The notes under the pieces were generated by a model. That model did not search any database and had not been told where the DNA came from. It saw only the letters and a list, made by a program, of their open reading frames with translations. Shown here in pieces: positions 10,994 through 21,361 of a stretch of 64,000 nucleotides of DNA. The position numbers and the translations under genes are program-made. Within the stretch, counting starts at the first letter, position 1. Each line of letters opens with the position of its first letter. The DNA comes from Pristionchus mayeri (Eukaryota > Nematoda > Chromadorea > Rhabditida > Neodiplogasteridae), in NCBI GenBank assembly GCA_036245805.1, contig BTRK01000001.1:23815087-23879086 (forward strand), given 5' to 3'.

Positions 10994-12117
10994 CAGTCGC
11001 GCCGGAAAGTCACCGTACACTTTTTGAATTTGTTGTATATTTTTGCCCAGGAAATGCATCATTCTGGCACTCAGGTATGATGTACCAAATCCATCGGAGA
11101 TTATGATCATGGTATTATGTTATGACGTCATCGCATAGTTATTGCGTAGCGATGACGCAATCAATCTCCACTTTTTCAAAGCGGCATTATTCTTACATAG
11201 ATTTTTTCCTGTTCGCCATACTTTCTGTGATTGGAAATATGACGGAGGCCTACCCAGAATAAATTTTTGAAGGTGCTGCTCGGTCGCACATTTGCTGCAG
11301 CGAAGCTGCAAAAACACGATCTGAAATTCGGAACTCGGCCTCTAGAGTAGCTAGAGACCTGTTCAACGCATCAAAATGATCGCCATCAGGAGTACACATG
11401 ATCCTGATAATATGAATACGATATCTCAAAAATTTCCCTCAGGGCATGAAAAAATCACTTTTTTGCATGACCATTTTTTGGACATCCATAACTTTACGGA
11501 AAAGTTTGGTAAAAATCTGATTTTCATCTGGTAATGTTCAAAATGTGTTGAAGAACCGAATCTCAACTTTTTAGAGCGATTGGATATCTTTCGGACCCGC
11601 GGTGTGCGTTTTTAGGAGGTATACTAGGGTCGGGAAACACCTTGTTTACCCCTATGGGCGAGAGAGTGCAGACGACGAGAGTGCGTAAACAGGGTGTTTT
11701 CCGACCCTAGTATACCTCCGAAAAACGCACGCCGCGGGCCGGAACGCTATCCAAACGCTCTAAAAAGTTGGAACTCAGTTCTTCAACACATTTTGAACAT
11801 TACCAGATAAAAATCAGATTTTTACTAAACTTTTCCGTAAAGTTATAGATGTCCAAAAATGGTCATGCAAAAAAGTGATTTTTTCATGCCCTGAGGGCAA
11901 ATTTTGAGATATCGTATTCATATTATCAGGATCATGTATACTCATGATGGCGATCATTTTGATGCTTTGAACGGGTCTCTAGCTACTCTAGAAGCCGAGT
12001 TCCGAATTTCAGATCGTGTTTTTGCAGCTTCGCTACCTGAGTGCCAGAATGATGCATTTCCTGGGCAAAAAGATACAACAAATTCAAAAAGTGTACGGTG
12101 ACTTTCCGGCGCGACTG
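10994..12117. mobile_element. 1.1-kb foldback element with Tc1-like ends and TA target duplication
   Basis: The ends read CAGTCGCGCCGGAAAGTCAC and its exact complement, flanked on both sides by TA (10992-10993 and 12118-12119), as for Tc1/mariner insertions. The inverted homology runs almost to the centre near 11660 and pairs roughly 11294-11655 with 11690-12035. The left arm carries an extra segment of about 210 bases (about 11079-11290) with its own small palindrome. There is no transposase reading frame, so it is non-autonomous. Confidence 0.9.
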
Positions 12118-13220
12118 TAGATACCGTTTGGTCGAATTTTAGTTGATTATTGCTGAACTCATAAAAATATTTCTATCTTTAGCTAAGCACGATTTTACAG
12201 CGCGACTCAATTTCAAAAGGTCTATGTCAATATTTCGTAGGTCGTTCTTCAGTGAAAGAGTCTTCCTTATTGCAATACAAAAAATATATTTCTATGAGTT
12301 CTTATTATTACATGAATTAGAAAAAAAATAATTCTAATGGAAAATATCACATAGCAATCTTTGACTAAAAACAGTGACCCATGCGAACGCACTAGCGGTT
12401 GCGAGGCGGTACCAACTGCAATTTAAGATTTACAACTACCGCTTGAAGATATGGTTTCACGCGTTTTCAGAGTGTTTGATATATCAAAATAATTTTCTCG
12501 AACCTGCATACGATGATCACAAACAACACTCGAGGAGAAGTTTGGCCGTACCTTCCCGAAAAGTTTTATTCATCTAAAGTACGCCAACATGCATTCTTTA
12601 CTTAATGCAGCTTGCAGGCACTCCTAATTGGATATGCTTTCACTTCGATTACTTCCATTATATTATCACTGTGGACTGGTTTTAGTGCCATACGATTCGT
12701 AAGATAATTGAATATCCCGCTGTGTATAATTTTTATTAAGACGCTTCGATACGATGGTAGATGTATAAAATTCCGAGTGTTTAATGAATTAAAATTAGAC
12801 CGTCCGATAAGGGAAATTGAAGAGGAAAAATCAGTGAGTTCGAGTGAAAAAATGATGAATTGAATGGTGGATGGGAGGCAGCGAGAAGATTGATTCCTCG
12901 CCATGCCTCTCCCTCGCCTATTTCATTGTCTGCAGTCCTTTATACGCCCTCACACATACAATAATTTGTGCTTTTCTGTACTTGAAGTAAGTGTGAAACT
13001 GGTTGGGCACATAAACTAAACAAATGCTGATGCAAGATGGTGTGGTCAATGCTCATCTTCTTCAGAATCAATTATGGTCGATGGGGGATTGATACTACAG
13101 GTTTCTGGACCACTATTGTTTACTTCGGTTTCTGCAATGCCGGAATGGTGCACTTGTGGGCCAGTATTGAAGTTGGGCTTGCATGCTTATCTCTACATGA
13201 AATTTAAACTGATGAATTAT
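12118..13220. other. AT-rich stretch between two mobile elements, nothing recognised
   Basis: About 1.1 kb with no splice-supported exon and no terminal repeats of its own. It may be decayed repeat sequence. Confidence 0.45.
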
Positions 13221-14133
13221 TAGGTTGGTGCAAAAGTCTTGCGGTTTTTTGATATTTTGCATTCCATCTTCCTTTCAGTTTGACCGATGCCATTCCGTAT
13301 ATTAATTACTAATGAGGCCTTGCATACTCTTTCATATGCGCACCCTATCAGCATTGCCCAATCAGAGAGGCGAGAACAGAACAAAGTTAAAATTGCGAAA
13401 ATTTATCCATCGAAAACGACACATTTCTCAATATTGTGTTTCCTCTGAAGCATGAATGCTCAATTCCTGGTGGTTATATGAAGTTCCCATCTTTACCCTA
13501 TACATACTTTTTCTCATGGATGATCGAAGTTACATCCTTTTGAGAAATGCATTGATCTGTAAATGACTACATAATTCATTTTTTATGTTGATTTCGCATA
13601 TTTTTGAAAAATGAGAAATTCAAATTTTCTGAAACGAGAACGGTGCAGGCGCCAATATTTTTTTCTGAGAATAAAGCCTCTTGGTGGGTGAATACAGCGC
13701 ACTCATAGTGAAGCATGTATGCTTGGTCTTCGATGCAAAAAATCCGAAAAAGTTTCATGTAGCCAGCATCGGCAGCATATATTCAATAGCATGTAATTCG
13801 GTCCAAACTTAATCGAGACACAGTTTAAACATATTTTCTGAAATGGTATACGTAATACTTCTCAGGCATCAGTATGGGCAGGTTTCGTGAATTTTGCCAA
13901 CAAATATCCAGTAAAATACATTTAATGCAAAATTTTGAGCATCAATTGCAATTGGGTTTATCATAATTTAATGCGTTGATTGCGATATCGGATTGATTGA
14001 AATGTGCGTATGTAAAGTACAAGCATACCTCTAATCACTGCTATGTTTGTTAGTCATTGTGATTTGGGACGAGAGAATTATGATAGTTCAAAGTACGGAC
14101 ACAAAAAACCGCAAGACTTTTGCACCAACCTGA
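13221..14133. mobile_element. Non-autonomous mariner-type element
   Basis: Terminal inverted repeats of about 32 bp begin TTAGGTTGGTGCAAAAGTCT on the left and TCAGGTTGGTGCAAAAGTCT on the right (complement), with one mismatch. TA lies on both sides (13219-13220, 14134-14135). The end sequence is the classic mariner end. The 913-bp body has no transposase frame or D,D34D-like residues that I can see, so it is a deleted or MITE-like derivative. Confidence 0.88.
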
Positions 14134-14544
14134 TATCTCTTCAAATATGCGTGATTCATTGAATCCGTTCTAAAGAACAAGAGACATTGAATTGAAGTAC
14201 ACATTCATTTCGAAAAAGTCGATTTTTACTGATATTAATTGAAACTATATCATTAATTGTGCGATATGTTGATAAAATTATCGTCCTGTCTAGAACAAAA
14301 TTAATAAATATCTCCCCAAGCATGCTCCCATCATCCCCACGCATGTTCCCACTTGCACACTTATCGATTCATCTTTGTTCGAACTTATACGGTTAGAAGT
14401 TACCATTGCACAGTATCGATTACATTTGGATCAAGTATGGAAAGCGATTCAAAATAATGTACATACGAGGCAGTCAGACGCCAGGGCGGTCTCATCTGTC
14501 ATATCTAGGAGGCTCCAGTGTATCTACAACAACGAGGAGAATAG
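14134..14544. other. Spacer, nothing recognised
   Basis: AT-rich sequence between the mariner-type element and the second copy of the Smad 3' repeat. No exon supported. Confidence 0.4.
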
Positions 14545-14950
14545 AGAAAGTGATGGAAATAAGGAGATAGGGAGGAGAATTCCCTTGATGGGACTAGATA
14601 AAGACTCATTGTAGAGAAGAAGTGAAGAAGAGTCTGGAGAGGAGGCATGGAAGGTCTGATCCATTTCTGTTTCAAGTGAGAATATACGCGATGTTCTAAT
14701 GGACTCGCAGCATGGGGAAGGAATGGTTGATTCCAGATGGGTCGTCTGTCTTCGTCTGTCGCCGATCTCCGGAGTCTCGACAACATCCGTCGTCCCCCTT
14801 TCTTCTGCGAACCATTCGGAGTGAGAGGAGGTGGAGGACACTCGAAGAGATTATGAAGGGAGAGAAGAAGAAGAGTTATCATCGAGCAGTGAAATAGACT
14901 GAAATAAAGAGAACTACCGAACAATTGTATTGACACACGATTAGAGACCA
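14545..14950 (+). pseudogene. Truncated second copy of the Smad gene 3' end
   Basis: Homologous to 8985-9390. Both terminal exons keep their frame and splice sites. The first reads REEVKKSLERRHGRSDPFLFQ-like (copy 1 has GGVKKRLERGQGG). The second contains VDSRWVV, ISGVSTTSVV and a stop after NHSE at about 14821. No MH2 exons lie upstream; mobile elements occupy that space. It is therefore probably a gene fragment. The intact frame makes it a recent copy or still part of a transcript. Confidence 0.7.
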
Positions 14951-15083
14951 AACTAATGCACTTCTAATCATTGCGGTTCCTTCCTTCGCTCTCATTCTGT
15001 CCCTTTCCCTAATGTCATCACGAAATGTCGTTGTCTTTGGCATATTCCTCCGTCGTGTTATGACCTAACATGATGCCAGTCAC

Positions 15084-15139
15084 TTATCATCTTCCAAATC
15101 GTAACTTGGCTTGATTTGCTCTTATCACCGCTTATAAAA
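15084..15139 (+). promoter_or_regulatory. Two GATA-factor sites and TATA box upstream of acid phosphatase 1
   Basis: TTATCA (complement TGATAA) occurs at 15084-15089 and 15122-15127, and TATAAAA at 15133-15139, within 95 bases of the start codon. TGATAA is the core site of intestinal GATA factors (ELT-2 class). Similar sites precede the second gene (TGATAA 17231) and the third (TTATCT 19533). Gut expression is inferred. Confidence 0.55.
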
Positions 15140-15174
15140 CCAGATGGAATAGAGGGCATAGCCACGTATTCAGT

Positions 15175-16969
15175 ATGATCTCCCTCGTTCTCTTCGTCTT
15201 CTTCTCATCGGTTGCACTCGCTGAGGACAAACTGGTATTCGTGCAAACGGTTGGTTGAAGGACCAAGCGAGAGTCGCTGAGATCAATCTACAGTTATGGA
15301 GGCACGGAGATCGAATACCGAAGGAGACGTACCCGAATGATCCGTATCAGAGGGAATTCTGGGGAATGCCATGGGGAGAAATCACACAGGTTAGAGATCA
15401 ATCACTCTCGCCATTCTGTTTCATTTATTTGTGACTCGAGAAAGATCTTTCTTCTTCGACTGAATGGGATGAATTGGTGATTGAGGATGGAGTGAAGCAT
15501 CTCTTCATGCAAGGGAAGAATCTGAGGGAGATGTACGTTCAGACGGGCTACTTGAATAGAAGCTACGACAGTGAAGAGGTGAAGACCTTCCGCCGTCCCT
15601 GATTATTGAGTGAATGGTAGATCACTCTCTCTTCGGCAGAGGCCAATCGAGCAGTGCAGTCTGGAATGGCCATGATGGCGGGATTCTACTCGGGTGAGCA
15701 GAGGAATCATCAGTTACAGTAGTGATTCATTGTGATCAGCTGACTACCCTTCTCAATTGTTTTCCCTCGTGGACATTGATCTCATATCAGATACCCCCCA
15801 ATCTCTTCCCTCACTTCCCGATTGGCCCTCGGGATGGTATCCCGTTCCCTTCCAGACCACTCCCAAGAAGGAAGACAGAGTGAGACATCCCACTCAATCG
15901 ATAATCCTCCCCATCATCAGGAGATGGAAATGGTCTGCCCAGCTGCGGATGAAATGCAGAAGAAGAGGGAATTGACTCCCCAGTTCCAGGATTATCTGGC
16001 CAGCAATTGGGTAGGCATCTCTCATTCTCTCCTTCACACAATTCGCTGTGAAGATTATCGAGAGAGAGGATTATCCATTCTCATAAATCAATTAACTCCA
16101 GAACCTCTATGCATTGCTTTCTTTCTACGGAGGACAAGGACAAGTTGATAACACATACCAAGTCCTCAAGGACTGGGCGACTACCGTGAGAGTTGAGGTG
16201 AGAAGTGACTCCCTTCCAATCAACTCACCCCCATTCAGAGAGAAGACTTCAATCTCACTCTCCCTGCATGGATAACCGATGAAGTCTATGATCAACTGCT
16301 GCAGGCTTATTGGGATGGACACGATTTCCTCGACGGATTGGGTATGATAGAAATTGTTCTCAGTGCAGCATTCTCTACTTTTCAGCTGGATTCGGACTGC
16401 CTCAGGACGATGAGTATATCAAGCTGAAGGGGGGATATCTACTGAACGAGTGGAGATCCAATCTGAAGGATGCGAAGAATGGAAAGAAGGGAATGGTCAA
16501 GTACCACGGATACTCCGCTGTCAGTCTTTCTCCTCGAGTTGATAGATGGGATGAGTAGTTCCTTCGATGCTTCATCTCTGTTTCTTCAGCACGACCACAC
16601 GATCACTTTCCTGCTGCATACTCTGGGGGCGAAGCAGTCAGTGATGGGAGTGGATATCGCCCAGTATGCAGCCACTCTCATCTCAGAGTTGTGGCTGAAG
16701 GATGGGGAGTACTTCGTGAGGGTGAGAGTGACCAACCCCCTCCCCCCTCCCTCTCTCCCTCCCTCTTCAGTTCCTCTACCTCGACAACTGGACATCCTCT
16801 TCTCGACCCATCACTCGTCTCCTTTCTCCCTGCCCCTACGACTCCGACTTCTGTCCCTTCCAACAATTCTACGATGAGACGGAGAAGTTCTCCAAGAAGA
16901 AGGATAACGTAGGTCACGCGAACTTAGAACTGATTAACGAATTATTGATTTCAGGCTTGCGACGTCTAA
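15175..16969 (+). CDS. Secreted histidine acid phosphatase 1 of 3
   Basis: Signal peptide MISLVLFVFFSSVALA, then EDKLVFVQT and the catalytic motif LWRHGDRIP, where the His forms the phosphohistidine. Family blocks follow: DPYQREFWGMPWGEI, SGWYPVPFQTTPKKEDR, NLTLPAWITDEVYD, and the second catalytic HD motif at the start of an exon (HDHTITFLLHTLGAK). The C-terminus has PCPYDSDFCPF and ends ACDV. Both active-site motifs are intact, so it should hydrolyse phosphomonoesters at acid pH in the gut lumen, a lysosome or outside the cell. It is the most divergent of the three tandem paralogues. The exon boundary around 15460-15600 is less certain. Confidence 0.92.
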
Positions 16970-17286
16970 ACGAGGCTGGCATCGTCACCTGTCTGCGATC
17001 TTGATCTCATCTCTTGTTTTGTAGCTGAATTGTAATCGATTGTTATCAGTGTGATATGATGAAATCTGCACAAGGATGAATTCGAAACTGATCTTTTGCA
17101 AGAGTAGAAAATACATACATGCGAATCACGAAAAACGTCAGAAGACGAGTGGAATCTCTCAATCTCTAGGCTCCTCTCACTCCTAATCTCTCTAATCCGC
17201 AATGTGGAAGGCGTTAGAAAACGCCCAAAGTGATAACTGAACTCTCGCCAGTTCTCTATTTCGCTCCATCTCGGATTCTCAGAAGG

Positions 17287-19274
17287 ATGAAGTTGCTCAT
17301 TCTTCTTCTCCTTCTCTCTCCCACTCTCGCAGATGAATTGCTCTTCTTGCAAACGGTGAACTACACTTCATTCTTCTCTTCACATTCTTTAAATCGAACC
17401 TCAGCTGTGGCGACATGGAGATCGGACCCCAACGTCCACTTATCCATCTGATCCCTATCAGGAAGACTTCTGGGGAGTTCCCTGGGGAGAACTGACTACG
17501 GTGGGCAGAAAATCACTATTATCTTTTTTTGTAACTTGAAACACTTTCATGAATTGAATGTCTTTGGTTTCTCTTGGTTGTCTTTAGCGATGTCAGTCCA
17601 ACTAAAGTCGAAGGCTTCTGTATGGATGTCTTCAAAGACAATTCGGACGAAACCAAAGGCAATAAGAGGGTGAGATGAGTGTTGTTGCTTGCAGCGTGGT
17701 CAGAAGCAGCATTTCCTGCAAGGACAAAGACTGAGAAGAGTCTACGTCGATGGGTACGGTCTAGTGAGTGGAAAGTACAACAGGAATGAGGTATGATCTA
17801 CCCCATCCATCCATTATTGATCCATTCTAGACCGTAGTCCGATCGTCTGACTACCCTCGATGCATCCAGTCTGCTCTCTCCAATCTCGCCGGATTCTATG
17901 CTGGTAATAAGCCACTAATTGATGCTAATCCAATCAATAATGCAGGATCTCCTACTCATCCGACAGATGTCGATAACTGGCCAAGTGATTGGACTCCCAT
18001 ACCGATTCATACAGTACCCCAATCAGAGGATCGGGTAGAATTTCTTCGAAGGGCGTTCCTTGAGCTCGTATTCAGATTCTCGAGTGTCCTATTTCCAATG
18101 CGAAAGTTCCTTGCCCCGTTGCTCAGAAGCTTTTCGATAAGAGAATTCAGCAGAAGAACTTCCTTGATTTCATTGCTTCCCAATGGGTGAGAAAAGAGAT
18201 CATCAGTGAGAACAATCATACTCCCTCTAATAATAGAGCTGGGAAGGGTACAAATTTTGTCAATTTAAGATGCTAATAGCAGACATACTAATGCACGGGG
18301 GAGATTCAAAAGAGAGCGAATTCGAGACTATCGCACACATCTACCAGGCTATCAGTGTAGAGGTAGGTCAAGGACGACGAAGAGGAGGGAGGAGGGGAGA
18401 TTCCAGAAGGGATACTTCAACCTCACTCTTCCCGATTGGATCACTGACGATGTGTACAATGGGATAGAGGATGCAGTGGAGCAGGGACAGGATTACGTAG
18501 TCGGAGGAGGTCAGCCTGATGGAGTGAAGTGAGAGGGCATTCAAACTGCAGCTGGATTCGACTATCCCGAGGACGAGGAGATGGTCAGATTGAGGGGAGG
18601 ATTCCTACTGAAGGAATGGACTGACAACTTAAATGCTGTCATCAATGGAACGAATACACTCAAATACCAGGCATACTCGGGAGTAAGGGAAGAGTAGGTT
18701 ATTCGAGGGAGAAGTCATTCATTGGCAGCACGACTACTCCATCGTCGCTCTTCTGATGGTACTCGAAGCGAAGACTCAACTGCTGGGATTGAAGAATCCC
18801 GAGTACTCAGCCACAGTTGCGTGTGAACTGTGGAGAAGAGACGAGGGATACGCAGTGAAGGTGGGTCAGATGGAGGGGCAGATTCATGATTACTCACTTT
18901 CAGTTCCTGTTCTCTCGAGATGAATACAGCGAGTACGAACCCATCACGAAGTAAGCAGTCGAAATGTATCCACTTACTAAGAAATAAGTGTCAGATTGAT
19001 CTCTGGATGCCCTTCGAACAGCGATTTCTGCGCTCTCGACAAATTCGTGGAAGGGACAAAGAAATACATTCCCTACGGAGTGGAAGTGAGACACTCAACT
19101 CCTCTCTTCCTCTATTTCTGCATGGAGAGATAGTGGAAAGAACAGCAGTGATGACGAATCTTTTCGAATTCAGCAGTGTTCAAAGGTTCTAAATAGATAG
19201 TAATGAGTGTATCGAGTGCTTGGGAGTGACGTGAGATGAGAAGTGGTCGATCATTGCAGGAATGCGGAGTCTGA
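17287..19274 (+). CDS. Secreted histidine acid phosphatase 2 of 3
   Basis: Signal peptide MKLLILLLLLSPTLA, then DELLFLQT. The active-site motif is LWRHGDRTP, followed by PSDPYQEDFWGVPWGELTT, SDWTPIPIHTVPQSEDR, NLTLPDWITDDVYN, DYPEDEEMVRLRGGFLLKEW and HDYSIVALLMVLEAK (the catalytic His-Asp). The C-terminal part has paired cysteines (SGCPSNSDFC) and ends ECGV. It is complete and presumably active. Its exon pattern and sequence are closer to the third copy than to the first. The intergenic distance to copy 1 is about 320 bases, with a TGATAA site 51 bases upstream of the ATG. One small exon between 17501 and 17694 was not placed. Confidence 0.9.
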
Positions 19275-19646
19275 CGTCCATTCCACTGATAAACACTCTT
19301 GATTCCACGACAAAGAGCACAGACCACAAGGCATTGATGAACATGGATGAAAGCACAACATCAAGGGCAAACATCCATTTTGGTTCTCTCCAGTGCAATC
19401 GTGGTTGACGTGTACTTAGGAGAGAATGGACAGAATTGTACTCGACGAGTCTTTCTCTGGGGTGCGTGTCCTAGAATAGGGGAAGCCTCTCCTCGCTGCT
19501 TCGTATCAAGTCTGATTCGTATCTCTGATCTCTTATCTTCCCACCTCATCAAGTGATCCCCCCTGCAAGCCACTCCTCTCTCATTATAGTCTCATTTGTA
19601 TTGCGAGAGCAGTCATTCCTGCCCCACCAATCGATATTCTGTGAAT

Positions 19647-21361
19647 ATGAAGTTCTTCTTTGTACTTCTCTTTACTCCAGCCGTCCTATCAGCTGACGAG
19701 CTTCTCTTCGTGCAAACAGTGAGTAAAGGAGGTCGATACCTAGATTCCCTCCTTTCTTCTAGTTGTATCGCCATGGTGATCGTACTCCCACGGGAACGTA
19801 TCCCACTGATCCCTACCAGGAAGACTTCTGGGGAGTTCCATGGGGAGAGTTGACTACGGTAAGAGAAGAAGGGATAGAGAGAGAGAGAGAGGATGGAGTT
19901 GAGATGGGGATGAAGCAGCACTTCCTGCAAGGACAGAGACTCAAGAGACTCTACGTGAACAAGGAGGGCTTCCTGAGTGGGAAGTACAGCAGATACGATG
20001 TAGTCTGTCTCCCTCTCTCTCTCCTCATCCCTCCTCCTTCAGACTTCCATTCGATCTGCTGACGTTCCTCGATGCCTTCAGTCTGCCGTTGCTCAGATGG
20101 CAGGCTTCTACTCTGGTATCGATTATCGATCGAGTAGGTCAAATCACAATGAATACTTAGGATCACCAACACACCCCTCCGATCTTCCTGACTGGCCCGT
20201 AGACTGGACTCCTCTCCCGATTCATACCGTACCTCACAATGAGGACAGGGTACGGCGGAGCTACCGTACCCTTCGATTATAAATCGCTAACAGGAACTGG
20301 AAGCCGGTGTGAATTGTGATCGAGCTGATGAGTTGCTTGTTCAAAGAGTTCTCAAGAAGAATTTCCTGGATTTCATCGCTTCCAAATGGGTACGGTAGAC
20401 ATCGAAATGGAATCGATAATTGTCCACTCAGCAAATAATCGCGGACATTTTGATTCATTCTGGAGGAGGATACGAGGCTGATTTCGACACTCTCCAGCAC
20501 ATTTGGGGTGCGATCAGCATAGAAGTGAGGAAAAAGGAAGAAACGAGAGATCAAAGATCACTCTGCAGAAAGGAGTCTACAATCTGACTCTTCCGGACTG
20601 GATCACCGATGATTTCTACAATGCTCTTGGGGGAGCGATAGAGGAGGGACTGGACTACGTCGATGGAGGAGGTCAGCTGCATCTACTCGAAGGGGTTATT
20701 TTCTAAACAAGCTAAATATTAATTTCCAGCTGGCTTCGACTATCCCGAGGACACAGAACTACTGAAACTACGCGCAGGATTCTTCCTGAAGGAATGGATC
20801 AAGAACATCAACAATGCGATTGCAGGAAATGGACTGAAGTACTACAGCTACTCATCTGTGAGATCAACTAGAATCTATCCATTCGTGTAGTTTATTTCAG
20901 CACGATAGTATGATCACTGATTTCCTGCTGCTTTTGGGGGCAAAAGAGAAGGTGATGGGAAAGGGAAATCCCGAGTACGCGTCTACCGTAACCTGCGAAG
21001 TGTGGAGGAAGAGCGATGGATTCTATTTGAAAGTATTCATTCAATCAATCGATTCGGAATTCAAAATCGTATTTCAGTTTATGTACTCTGCTGATGCCTA
21101 CAGTGATTTCGTTCCTTTCACCAGGTGTGAAATAAAAATTTACAAAAATATTCATAACATGCAGATTCATCTCTGGTTGTCCTGATTCCGATGATTTCTG
21201 CCCAGTGAATTCCTTCATGGCTCGATCTCAGCCTTACATTCCTGCTAATGCAGATGTCAGTTATCTCATACTATTTTTCATAACAAGAAATTCAGGACTG
21301 CAAGAAATTGCAAATTCCATTATTGATTCATCGCTTCCTTGCCATCGAGATAAAAAAATAA
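19647..21361 (+). CDS. Secreted histidine acid phosphatase 3 of 3
   Basis: Signal peptide MKFFFVLLFTPAVLSA, then DELLFVQT, active-site LYRHGDRTP, PTDPYQEDFWGVPWGELTT, QHFLQGQRLKRLYV, DWTPLPIHTVPHNEDR, NLTLPDWITDDFYN and HDSMITDFLLLLGAK (catalytic HD). C-terminal SGCPDSDDFCPV carries the conserved cysteines. The proposed last exon starts at 21296 (DCKKLQIP) and stops at 21361. An alternative last exon with more cysteines lies just downstream (21379-21534). The intron ending at about 20569 contains GATCAAAGATC ten bases from the 3' splice site. Complete and presumably active. Confidence 0.9.
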
